Source: Terfezia claveryi (Eukaryota; Ascomycota; Pezizomycetes; Pezizales; Pezizaceae). Taken from it: DNA of 12,594 bases. This document shows positions 1 through 7,718 of the stretch, piece after piece. The position numbers and the translations under genes are program-made. The DNA is taken from contig WHUX01000727.1 of the NCBI GenBank assembly GCA_015179025.1, forward strand, positions 1 through 12,594. Direction: 5' to 3'. Every line of letters starts with the position of its first letter. Position 1 is the first letter of the stretch. The notes under the pieces were generated by a model. It was not told the origin of the DNA and did no database searches. It saw only the letters and a program-made list of their open reading frames with translations.

Positions 1-135
1 CCAATAGAACTGTCAGTTGAACAGAGATCATAAGGATCATCAGCCACCACACTATTAGCATAGTAAGGTGACAAAGAAGAAAAGTAACTTGACGATTGTA
101 TTGTATAACCAGCTGCATTTGGTTGCAGACAGATA

Positions 136-411
136 ATGAAATCAGATATAATGGCATCTGAACTTAGTAAGAAGACTAAGAGGTTGAGACGGCTAACTAT
201 ATTACCTGAAGATATTAAGAAATTAGTAGAAGAAACTCCCAGGAAGACTAGATTTGTAGTTTTTAATACAGAAGGGGAAATAAATCTACCTATGGATATA
301 AAAATAGGAGAACCAGGTAGAGCAGGAACCAAACTATATTTTAGTATGGCATTGCCTCTTATACTAGAAGAATTTTGGGACAGACATTTTCTAACAATTG
401 AGAGATTTTGA
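136..411 (+). pseudogene. gag N-terminal fragment (frame 1)
   Basis: This is a 91-residue open stretch starting at ATG 136, lysine/arginine-rich near its start (KKTKRLRRL) and ending with an aromatic segment (FWDRHFL). I do not recognise a domain. Its position ahead of the capsid-like part and zinc knuckle implies the N-terminal part of Gag. The stop TGA at 409-411 coincides with a frame change: the sequence after it continues sensibly in frame 3 from 411 (KYTCSIGHAQQYHPEDT), so the stop looks like an indel in a longer gag. Bases 1-135 in the same frame also read protein-like with four stops, so the true gag start may be further left. The function is inferred from context only. Confidence 0.5.
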
Positions 412-1079
412 AATATACTTGCTCAATAGGACATGCCCAACAGTATCATCCTGAAGATACTTGACTCTTAATGGAAGCTGTAGTAAAACACTATTTTTGG
501 CTAACACGTTATCCATTTAAAGAAAAGGACTTAGAAATGAACGCATTTTTAAGTAAAGAATTAAAGAAACCTGTTGTTCCACTTTTAAGGAAACCGAATT
601 AGTAATATATAACTGGGAAGAAATAATGGCATTCATGATGAGCGGCACTTATCTAAAAGAATCAGCACATACCATAGAGGATTTTTTCAATTCTAGCAAA
701 GAACTTCCAGGAGCATTCCTGAGAATACCAAAAGATCAATCGAAAGGCAAAGATTGAGCACCTGAGATACCAGAAAGGAGGACTGGATCAGCCAAAGAAC
801 TGGACGACAAAGACCAACCACTAGAAGATATAGAATTACTAGGAGACGATGATGATTTAGATATGGGACTAGACCAACAGAAGTAGAAAATGCAAGGAAG
901 AGGATGAGACCCTGATAATAGCAGAGATAATAGCTCGGACTCTAATAAGGAATCGTCAGGTGTAAGTCAAACTCTTAAAAGAAAACCCAAACGAGGAAAA
1001 TCAGTTGAACACCAGCAATGGGAATCTATAACAGAAATAGTTACAACAGGTAACTACAAAGCAATGAATGCTTTAAAAG
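411..1079 (+). pseudogene. gag middle part with acidic linker (frames 3 and 2, broken)
   Basis: From 411 in frame 3 the translation reads KYTCSIGHAQQYHPEDT, a stop, then about 40 residues rich in Trp, Phe and Lys up to two stops at 599-604. Further on, frame 2 has a strongly acidic run (ELDDKDQPLEDIELLGDDDD, about 800-860) that ends in TAG near 885. Such acidic or low-complexity linkers are common between the N-terminal part and the capsid of Gag, but I recognise no named domain. The reading frame changes at least twice. It is assigned to gag from its place between the 136-411 fragment and the capsid-like region. Confidence 0.45.
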
Positions 1080-1852
1080 AAATAAAGATTGATCTGCCAG
1101 AAAAAACAAGAGGGAAGACAAAAAATGGCAGGACTTACAATATTTTGACTCTTGGCTATAGCAATGCAATGTTGGTTTATTATCAAAGGAATAGATTTAG
1201 AAGACGCTTCAGCTTTGGAAATTGTTAGATTCAGAATGGAAGGAAGTACACTCACTACTTATAATCAATTCCTAAGAGAAAAAGGAAAGAATGCGATATT
1301 CTTTAGATTTATACTAGCGCTAAGGGATTTTCTGATACCCTCCACTAGTAAGGACATTTTGTGGAAATGATAGGAGACAGCCATACCATACAAGGATGAC
1401 ATTACATGGGAATTAAACAGTTCGCCAACTGGCTTACTGAAATGCAAATCTAATTGATTGACAAGGATGGCAAACAATCAATATCGTAGGAAGTAAAAAG
1501 AAGAAAGTTTCTTAATTACCTGCCATCATATATGTCAGCTACATTAATTTCTTTAATCAAAAAAGAATAGTCATATGATTAGCTCATACATCAAGCTGAG
1601 TCATATGAAGCTTCAAAGAAAGATATTGCCCCACCACCTACACCAAATATATCTTGACGACAACACTCTTAGAATGAAAACCAGAGTCATAGTCCATGCA
1701 GGGACTAGAATCAACGACAAAAAACAGGATTTAATCCTAGCAGCAATCCTAACACCAAACCCAATACAGAAAAATGGAAGGACTTAGATTGAGACACCAT
1801 TACAAAAAAATTGGATCAGAAGACAAAGATGCAATTAATTAGAGACAAGAAA
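1080..1852 (+). pseudogene. gag capsid-like domain and basic/proline linker
   Basis: Frame 3 (about 1140-1370) gives a helical capsid-like stretch with the features of retrotransposon Gag: a tryptophan near the start (MQCWFIIKGIDLEDA), then RFRMEGSTLTTYNQFLREKG, where family members usually have W-Y-N-Q. The frame then shifts near 1372-1406, and frame 2 continues with MGIKQFANWLTEMQI, RRKFLNYLPSYMSATLI and a proline-rich linker (APPPTPN) leading to the zinc knuckle. Stops at about 1451, 1487 and 1568 are TAA/TAG and fit mutated Gln codons. The role of the ancestral protein would be assembly of virus-like particles in the cytoplasm. Domain identity rests on pattern and order, without an alignment. 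Confidence 0.65.
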
Positions 1853-1894
1853 TGTCTATGGTGTTGGAATCCTAGACACTCCTATAAGGATTGT
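1853..1894 (+). other. CCHC zinc knuckle of Gag nucleocapsid
   Basis: Frame 2 reads CLWCWNPRHSYKDC, an exact C-x2-C-x4-H-x4-C motif with all four ligands intact. This motif in nucleocapsid domains binds the element's RNA. It is in the same frame as the protease-like and RT parts downstream, which supports a fused gag-pol. Confidence 0.92.
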
Positions 1895-2560
1895 AGGAAA
1901 CAATAAAATAAGGTACCCATGCATATAGCCACACAATATTTAGCTATACTGATAGCCACTAAGGATAAAAACAACAAGGATAAAATCAAAGAATGACCTT
2001 TGTCAAGACAGGTACCAGATTTTAGCAAGGTATTCGTTAAAGCTAACGAACACCCTGCACTAGCTTTAATTGTTCTCCAAACAAAAGGAGGAGACGTAAT
2101 CAATTCTCAATTTGTATACCTATATACAATACTGACTAAAAGTATCAAGAAGAAATCATTAAGCATTACAATTAAAGACTCAGAAGGAATAATAGACAAA
2201 GCTTGTACTATCAAACTAGATTGGATAGGTTATATAGAAGAACAAATATTCTATGTAGCTCATTTAACTGGATGGAATATAATACTAGGAGAACCTGCTC
2301 TCAGTAAAGTATGAGCAATAATTCTTGCCCATCAGGAACCAGTTACTATCCAACCAGAAAACATTCTACTATTCTAGCTAAATGTATGGAAGGGATCTAG
2401 AACTATGGCAAATAGTATAAGATCAGCGTATACATAGGTCAGCTGTGAATCAGTTACAGATTATAGTGAACCAGATAATTGGGAAAATATTAGTGATGCA
2501 GGAGAAACCGATTCAGAAAGAGAACTCATGACAGCTGTTTCTATGGTACAGAAACAATTC
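1895..2560 (+). pseudogene. protease-like region of element A
   Basis: Frame 2 is open from just after TGA 1994-1996 to 2314. The segment HPALALIVLQTKGGDVINSQ, followed by about 60 residues and then YVAHLTGWNIILGEPALSKV, matches the layout of a retroviral-type aspartic protease: a substrate-cleft strand near the N-terminus and the closing ILG-x-P-x-L motif near the C-terminus. The catalytic Asp-Thr/Ser-Gly is not visible: where Asp is expected after A-L-I there is Val. Either a GAT to GTT type change or lineage divergence would explain this. The ancestral enzyme would cleave Gag-Pol inside particles. Further stops follow at 2312, 2375 and 2435. The protease call comes from layout and position and is moderately sure. 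Confidence 0.6.
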
Positions 2561-3405
2561 AACCCTATAATAGAGTTTCTCTTATTATTTCCCAATACAA
2601 TTCCATGGGAATTACCACTACTAAGAAAGATTAATCACTCTATTAAACCAAAAGTAGGAGCTACTTGGATACCAAAATGATGACCCTCAGGATATCGATT
2701 TAGACAACAAATCCATGACAAATTAGTCAAAGAAGAAGCATCAGGTCACATATATAGAGTAGAAAATGACACAAACACTGTAGTCATGTTCACTATTCCT
2801 AAACAAGATAAACTAGAAGAAGCCAGACACATCAATAACTGTCGAGACTGCAATTTAGCTATTAAACCGGACCACACCCCATTGTCAGATATTAATAAAG
2901 CAATTGAACTAGTAGCAGAAAATCCCATTTGGACTAAGCTCAACTTAGCCAATAGATTTTTTAATATTAGAATTAATAAAGAATTTGAGCAATACTCTAC
3001 CTTTTAATGTCATATGTGATATTTTAGAAGCAGAGTTATGCAATAAGGGGATCGTAATACACCAGCTACTATGGTTTGCATTATGCATGACATTTTTAAG
3101 GACATAGTCTATAAAAATTTAATCATCTATATTGATGATATTATTATATCTTCCAAAACATATGAAGAACATATAGAATTATTGAAGAAAGTACTTCAAT
3201 ATCTACAGGACAAGAAATTCTATCTCAAAGAAAGCAAATGCCAGTTCTTTACTCCGAGATTGGAAATTTTAGGACACATTTTGACATCAGACGGATTATA
3301 TGTTGACTTGAAGAAGAGGACTACTATATTAACATTTCCAACTCCTACAAGAAAAAAGAATCTTAGAGGATTCTTTAGAATTGTTAATTATCTCAGTAGA
3401 TTCAT
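2561..3405 (+). pseudogene. reverse transcriptase of element A, inactivated
   Basis: Frame 2 carries the classic Ty3/gypsy RT series: the fingers-region segment with SGYRFRQQIHDKL (about 2690), then MFTIPKQDKLEEARHINNCR, then WTKLNLANRFFNI (about 2930), then the block with GDRNTPATM (about 3048), then YIDDIIISS (3128-3154) with the two catalytic Asp at 3134-3139, then the thumb with LGHILTSDGLYVD (about 3270). The first catalytic Asp, normal in the LDL-x-x-G-Y/F motif, is Asn (AAC at 2942-2944), and the following Gly is Arg (AGA): both are single G-to-A changes. Stops occur at 2678-2683, 3005, 3014 and 3038. RT copies element RNA to DNA in cytoplasmic particles; this copy cannot. Confidence 0.93.
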
Positions 3406-3500
3406 CAGGAAGAAATAGTCTTAAAGTTGGTGTCCTAATGCCATTAGGCGCTACTGGGCGCCCTTGGGCGCCCTCTAAAGGTATTCTATTCTTTCTAATG
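3401..3500. mobile_element. MITE-like 98-100 bp insertion with inverted termini and GC-rich palindromes
   Basis: The segment separates RT (frame 2, ending ...NYLSRFI) from the RNase H lead-in (frame 3, starting FIPDLASYA). Removing exactly 100 bases from 3401 rejoins the two parts in one frame without loss of a residue. The termini are inverted repeats: CATCAGGAAGAAATAG (3403-3418) against CTATTCTTTCTAATG (3486-3500), differing by two transitions and one gap. TT flanks both sides. Inside are a perfect hairpin, CCTAATG-C-CATTAGG (3434-3448), and two self-complementary GGGCGCCC octamers 10 bp apart (3456-3463, 3466-3473). Its G+C and CpG are much higher than the surroundings. It encodes no protein. 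A non-autonomous DNA element is the best reading; a hairpin-forming minisatellite expansion is the alternative. Confidence 0.6.
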
Positions 3501-4250
3501 TTTATTCCTGACTTGGCATCATATGCAAGTACCCTGTTAGAACTGCAAGGAGAAACAAAGAAATGGGAATAGACAGATACTCATAATAAAGCGTTTGAAA
3601 AACTTAAGGAACTCTTGAATTCTCCACATGTTTTAAAACCCTGGAATAATGAGTCTACTGAACCCAAATATTTAGTCTATGATACTAGTGATGTAGGACT
3701 AGGATCTTGGATAGGTCAAGGACCATTGACGTATATTAGACCATCATACTTCCACTCTAGAAAATTTAATCTAGCACAACTCAATTATCCTACCTTTCAA
3801 AAAGAATTATTAGTGATTATTGACTTATTGAAATTTTTTGAAGTATAATTAAAAGGTCACAAGTTCACTATCCTTACAGACCACAAACCATTAGTAACCT
3901 TCCATACTCAAATGCCTACAAGTCAAAAATTAAGGCGATGGTAAGATTACCTAATAGAATTTGATACAGACATACAGTATACTGTAGGAAAGGAAAATTT
4001 GATAGCAAACGCTCTATCAAGAAAGTATAAATACTTGTACACTCCCACTACCGAAGACAATTATATCTCCAATAGCATTGATACTCCTAACCATACCTAC
4101 AACTACAACATCTCTACCAATGCTTTAAAAACTTTCTACTCACTAGAAACCTCTACTCAGAACAATATAGTTTCTCGTAGAGCTATCAATTTCAAGCATG
4201 TCAACTACGACTTCAACAAATATCATGGAAGAGCTTAAGAACTTGGACAC
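3501..4250 (+). pseudogene. RNase H domain (plus RT connection) of element A
   Basis: Frame 3 resumes with FIPDLASYASTLLELQG and a stop at 3570 where Trp is expected (GAA TAG ACA), then AFEKLKELLNSPHVLKPW and the RNase H core. Visible catalytic residues are Asp in LVYDTSDVGLG (3681-3683), Glu in QKELLVIID (3804-3806) and Asp in LTDHKPL (3879-3881), so all three family acidic positions survive. Stops at 3846 and 3942 (TAA) fit Gln codons. The end is marked by GKENLIANALSRK, the usual D-A-L-S-R boundary with Asp changed to Asn. From about 4030 the sequence is Asn/Thr/Tyr-rich and not recognisable. RNase H removes RNA from the RNA:DNA hybrid during reverse transcription. Confidence 0.92.
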
Positions 4251-4426
4251 TATATCTTCTGTCCATACTTCGAGAGTATCCCAGACAAAGAAATTGAATA
4301 TGATTTGATGAAGGAAGAAGAGTCCTCAGACAATAAAACTCTATCCACCATATCAGAACAAGTTTTTCAATGGGTATGATCAAGTACCCAATATAAACAG
4401 AACAAACTTTAATAGTTTTGGACTAA

Positions 4427-4855
4427 GATATAGGCCTCCCATCTTCTGAAAATGGCTCAACAAAACAACTTAACTCCAAAGAAGCAAAGGAAATTGCCAT
4501 TGACCTAGTTTATAGCAATTGGCAACAACACAAAAGGATACATTGGTCCTTTTGTCGAGATTTCTACTGTCCTACTCATGGCAGTTCCCATGCCATAAAC
4601 ACCGCATATTCACTTATTGAAATATGTGCAATTTGCAATCACCACGGATATGGCAGTTTGAACTGTGACCTATCAGCCCCAGTTATTAAGAAGGAGAAGG
4701 AATTCCTTACGACTCATATTGCGCATCTCATATCTGAAATGAGTCTCAAAGGAACTAGCACCAGTACAACAAATGCCAGCTTATCCACTCCACAAGCTGT
4801 CAGCCGTGAAGAGCTATCCAAGAAATCGGAGAATGGGCAAAAAGATGGATTATAA
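4427..4855 (+). pseudogene. Zinc-finger-like reading frame between RNase H and integrase
   Basis: Frame 2 is free of stops for about 142 codons, the longest clean stretch in the window, with no ATG at its head. It holds two candidate zinc-binding clusters: C-x4-C-x2-H-x3-H (FCRDFYCPTHGSSH, 4553-4591), then CAICNHHGYGSLNC (4625-4666). The second would be a perfect C-x2-C-x4-H-x4-C knuckle except that the His position is Tyr (TAT, one C-to-T from CAT). After it come KKEKE and a Ser/Thr-rich tail (STSTTNASLSTPQ). Ty3 elements normally have integrase directly after RNase H. This may be a lineage-specific Pol spacer or a captured second nucleocapsid. It has lost its own reading frame context: RNase H is in frame 3. 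The zinc-binding role is inferred from motif spacing. Confidence 0.5.
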
Positions 4856-5229
4856 CAACCAACATACCTACTCTCCAACCAGCATTCAGTTCAGTAACTC
4901 TACAACAAATGAGCACCTAACAAATGGAACAGGAGATCATGAATACTCCTGTTGCCCCCAACAACCATGGAATACAACTCAACAACCAGCCAACTGCTAG
5001 CAGCAGTAACACAATTCCCAATCAACACCGCTACCGTTACCACTCGTTCTAAAAAGTGATAGCTATTAACGAGATTCATACCTCTTTGTTCAAGACACCA
5101 AAACCTCCAGATAGTGTTGTGATTTCTAAAGTTCTCAGACATAATGCTTCCACATGCAAGAGAAGAACCCACCATCAATGACTTCAACCTAAGGATCAAG
5201 CCACCTTTAAGAAGCTCATTGAAGGAAAT
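4856..5229 (+). other. Unassigned spacer between the zinc-finger-like frame and integrase
   Basis: No domain is recognisable. The plus-strand frames are Asn/Thr/Gln/Pro-rich (for example CCPQQPWNTTQQPANC near 4950-4998) and look like a low-complexity linker broken by frame changes. The minus-strand open stretch across 4900-5199 shows no family features and is taken as a shadow. By position this is still part of element A's pol region. Confidence 0.4.
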
Positions 5230-6570
5230 ACATCAGCGATAGATAGGAAGTTGACAAGGACTACTTCATCACACATTGGCTTGACCCAGATACAGGTATG
5301 AAAGCCGCATATAATCATGTATACAGTATTCCTATCTAGAAAAACTACTATGATACTTGTGAACTGTAAGGATTATAGGAGAAAGGATGATTTTGTATGT
5401 CAAGAACTGACAAGGACAATGGAGATTAGTCTTGCTCTCTACCTTTACATTGAAGGTAAGAACTATTGAATTGGTTATTAAAGATGCACATGAAGCAACC
5501 CTCATGGTGGTATTAAAAATGATGAAATATCTTACTGACCGATATGATTGCCAGTCCTTTGTAAACCAACTAAGGACTATATCAGAAGTTGTATACTTGT
5601 CAATGGACAAAGTATTCCAACAAGGTGCCACTTGGACTCATAACTCCATTACATTACTAAGTAGGCATGACTGACATATCGATGATTTCTTGAGTTAGCA
5701 CCTGTGTTTACTAAGTGTTCAATTTTGTACCTGAATATTCCTATTGAAGAAGATCATGTAGTTTGTATTTCACGACTTTGGAGACTATCGATAGACAATC
5801 AGGATTCAAGTTTCTTATTCCTGTCTTAGACAATTCATAGTAGAACAATGTACTACTACCTTTGATACTCATTAGTCCTAACTATGGGATACCTTCTGTA
5901 TTGTTTTTGACCGTGACACTTTTTTATGTCAACACACTTTTAAGATTAGGCTAGGAATAAAGGAATCAAGTTGGAACCATCCACCCATATCATCTATGTG
6001 CAGATGGACAATGGAAATTGTGAACAAAGAAATTTTGCAAGTAGCAAGAGCCTGTAAAATCAAGGATTGATTGGCTACGAAACTACCAGAGATACAGTTG
6101 AAACTTAACTCTAGGTATAATGCCGCTAGACAGAATAGCATTTTTCTATACTATTTGGTTTTAATGCATATCTTGGCATATCGATACTTCCATACCCCAT
6201 TAATGCATATGTACCAGCAATGATGTTATATGGTAATATCTAAAACCTATATGAACCAAGAGACTCAAGCATCTCAAGCAAACAACAACTACCCAATACA
6301 GCTAAATTTTCAGTCGGACAACAAGTTATACTTTCTTCAGAAATATCAACCTATCAAATGTCTCACCCAAACTCCAACCAAAATAGCTAGGCCCATTTCC
6401 TATTATTTCTAGTAATTGGAAATACAATAACCATAGCCTAGACCTATCCAGTCAACCTGACCTCAACCTCATATATAATACTTTCATATTAGCAAACTCA
6501 AACCCTACTATAAAAACGATCCTATACAGTTCCCTCATAGACAATCTCAGGAACCAGGACCAATTCAAGA
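5230..6570 (+). pseudogene. integrase of element A, broken by stops and frameshifts
   Basis: The N-terminal zinc-binding (HHCC) domain is visible in pieces. VIKDAHEAT has His at 5489-5491, a second CAT lies at 5503, and YLTDRYDCQSFVNQL follows. The two cysteine codons (5590-5592 and 5598-5600) overlap frames as if one base were lost, and then CQWTKYSNKVPLGLITPL leads into the core. Around 5787, TIDRQSGFKF resembles the second catalytic Asp region (usually S-D-R-D/G-x-x-F). At 6000-6034 A-D-G-Q, then M-E-I-V-N-K-E-I-L-Q in another frame, is the D-G-Q-T-E catalytic Glu motif with one base missing. The tail includes VGQQVILSSEI (about 6315) and FHISKLKPYYKNDP (about 6485), as in Ty3 integrase C-termini. 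The ancestral enzyme inserts the cDNA in the nucleus. The copy is dead. Confidence 0.85.
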
Positions 6571-6574
6571 TAAT

Positions 6575-6712
6575 CGTTATGAAGTTGAAAAGGTATTAGA
6601 ATTCAGAACAGCTCCTCGAACTGGAGAAAGATAATATAAGGTCAGATGGCTAAGATACTCTCCTAAACACGATTCCTGGTAAATACCTAAGATATTACTA
6701 CCAAAATTCTTC
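6575..6712 (+). pseudogene. chromodomain at the integrase C-terminus
   Basis: Frame 2 reads RYEVEKVLEFRTAPRTGER, stop, YKVRWLRYSPKHDSW, stop, IPKILL. This is the chromodomain signature: Y-x-V-E-x-I-L-x-x-R, then Y-x-V-K/R-W-x-x-Y, then the D/N-S/T-W segment. The aromatic cage positions (Tyr, Trp, Trp) are present. Both stops are TAA where Gln would fit, i.e. single C-to-T in CpA. In chromoviruses this domain tethers the integration complex to methylated histone H3 in heterochromatin. That agrees with the element lying in an AT-rich repeat block, though this copy itself cannot act. Confidence 0.9.
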
Positions 6713-6969
6713 AGACTTCTTTACAACTGGAAGTATGGAAGATACATTCAAGAGACATCGTAGAACTAAAGGAAAACAAGGACTATGAACGACAGATGAG
6801 ACCTAGGCTCTTATCTAGCAAGAATGAGATAGAGTCATGAGTCAAGGAAAAACTAAAGATATTCATGTTAATGCTAATATATTAACAATGCATCAAATTT
6901 TAGGACATATAGAAACTAATATGGTAGAGCGAGAGAACTAAGGATAGGAAATCCTTCTATATGGAGAAG
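6713..6969 (+). other. 3' untranslated tail of element A before the LTR
   Basis: The stretch is purine-rich with frequent stops and no recognisable protein. It includes the end of the pol frame (TAG near 6759) and runs up to the LTR. The bases just before the LTR (ATGGAGAAG, 6961-6969) are a weak candidate for the polypurine tract that primes plus-strand DNA synthesis. Confidence 0.5.
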
Positions 6970-7158
6970 TGTAATGGAGAACGTTATTTCATTGCTTATA
7001 TAATTGATTATATATTTTTATATTTCCTATATTACTACCATGTTATATAACTAAGCCTCTCGGTTGAAAGACTAGCCTTCTACTATCTCCTATTGCTTTA
7101 TAAGCGTCTATAGCACGTGGAATTTGCCATAGGAATTTCCATGGTACTTACCATATGA

Positions 7159-7278
7159 GGACACCTTCATTATGGCCGCGTGACCTCTGTTTAAAGGCAT
7201 GTGACTCATTACTATAGCTATATGACCTCATTTATGGTATGTGACTTATTACTATGGCCACATGACCCCTTTTTGTAT
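7159..7278 (+). repeat. Three 40-bp tandem repeats in LTR U3
   Basis: Copies at 7159-7198 (weakest), 7199-7238 and 7239-7278 share the core ATGTGACT-ATTACTAT-GC, then ATGACC. Copies two and three start with the same ATGTGAC exactly 40 bases apart. Each copy carries TATGGCC-like and CGTGACC/CATGACC elements. Repeats of this kind in U3 often act as enhancers; that role is inferred. Confidence 0.75.
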
Positions 7279-7346
7279 AGTGTACCACCTTCTGGTTTAC
7301 CACCCTTTATTGTATTTATTTCCTTAGTCATCAGATCTTAGAGGAG

Positions 7347-7354
7347 TATAAATA
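7347..7354 (+). promoter_or_regulatory. TATA box of the LTR promoter
   Basis: TATAAATA lies in a GC-mixed context about 375 bases into the LTR and 70-80 bases downstream of the U3 repeats, as expected for an RNA polymerase II LTR promoter. Transcription would start about 30 bases on, near 7375-7385, giving a short R-U5. The overlapping AATAAA (7351-7356) could also serve as a polyadenylation signal. Confidence 0.65.
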
Positions 7355-7488
7355 AACCACTGGATTCTCTCTAGAATCCACAAGAAGTAGACAAGCAAGC
7401 ACACAGAGCAAGCAAGCCTATATTTCGATCAGATCAAGATTATATAGCTTAGATAGCACAAATCATATAAGATAAATTACACCAGTTA

Positions 7489-7553
7489 ATTACTGTTCCC
7501 TTCAGGAACGTCCCATATAGTAATCTCCCTACCCCTCTGAGGTCTTACCTCAG
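7489..7553 (+). other. Two strong hairpins near the LTR end
   Basis: Hairpin one: outer arms ATTACT (7489-7494) and AGTAAT (7519-7524) enclose GTTCC-CTTCA-GGAAC (7495-7509). Hairpin two: CTGAGGT-CTT-ACCTCAG (7537-7553), a perfect 7-bp stem with a 3-base loop. If the LTR runs to 7568 they lie in U5, and RNA copies would fold at the 5' leader. No tRNA cloverleaf can be drawn from them. Confidence 0.6.
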
Positions 7554-7568
7554 CAGAACCAAAATACA

Positions 7569-7718
7569 CAAATGTCCGTGCCTATGGATATAGATTGTAT
7601 AAACGGTACCGAATGAATACTATCTAGTACTTTTCATTATAGGTTTCATACTATTTTTATAAGGCTTATTTATAGGTCTTATCTTACTAGTTTTCTTCTT
7701 ATATAATATCTGAATCTA
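7569..7718. other. Transition zone between element A and the AT-rich block
   Basis: Up to about 7612 the sequence still has CpG (GTCCGTG, ACGGTACCGAATG); after that it turns abruptly AT-rich and CpA-poor. No gene is seen. It may hold the true LTR end and the target-site duplication, which cannot be identified without the left flank. Confidence 0.5.

Larger units (their letters stand above)
1..7568 (+). mobile_element. Element A: degenerate Ty3/gypsy chromovirus (LTR retrotransposon), 5' end outside window
   Basis: The order gag, zinc knuckle, protease, RT, RNase H, integrase, chromodomain, LTR on one strand is the Ty3/gypsy order, and the C-terminal chromodomain places it with the chromoviruses. 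No 5' LTR or primer-binding site is visible, so the element begins left of base 1; the right LTR starts at 6970. Zinc knuckle, protease and RT share frame 2, which suggests a fused gag-pol ORF; RNase H is in frame 3 after a 100-bp insertion. Many in-frame stops sit where Gln or Trp is expected. The right end is uncertain: 7568 is my preferred LTR end, 7481 is possible. Identification as a Ty3/gypsy chromovirus is firm; autonomy is excluded. Confidence 0.9.
6970..7568 (+). repeat. 3' LTR of element A (right boundary uncertain)
   Basis: It starts TGTAATGG directly after a purine-rich stretch. TG...CA ends are the rule for LTRs. Two candidate ends fit: ATACA at 7564-7568 (599 bp, includes two hairpins) or ATTACA at 7476-7481, which is a perfect 6-bp inverse of the TGTAAT start (512 bp). 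The inside has LTR promoter features: 40-bp tandem repeats, a CACGTG box (7114-7119), TATAAATA at 7347 and AATAAA at 7351. No second LTR is in the window to settle the boundary. The composition switches to RIP-like AT-rich DNA by about 7615, which bounds the element on the right. Confidence 0.72.

Noticed and set aside
1882..2103. Minus-strand 73-codon open stretch opposite the zinc knuckle and protease
   Set aside because: The plus strand has a clear CCHC motif and a protease-like frame; the minus frame has no support.
3456..3473. GGGCGCCC pair as a CpG promoter element
   Set aside because: It sits inside a coding domain within an insert that has inverted ends; there is no TATA box or gene start nearby.
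4900..5199. Minus-strand 99-codon open stretch opposite the pol spacer
   Set aside because: No recognisable motif, antisense to element A; open by chance.
5332..5631. Minus-strand 99-codon open stretch opposite integrase
   Set aside because: The plus strand here carries the integrase zinc-binding region in pieces, so this is a shadow frame.
7495..7553. tRNA-like arms near the LTR end
   Set aside because: The two hairpins cannot be completed to a cloverleaf with acceptor and anticodon arms, and no T-loop consensus is present.
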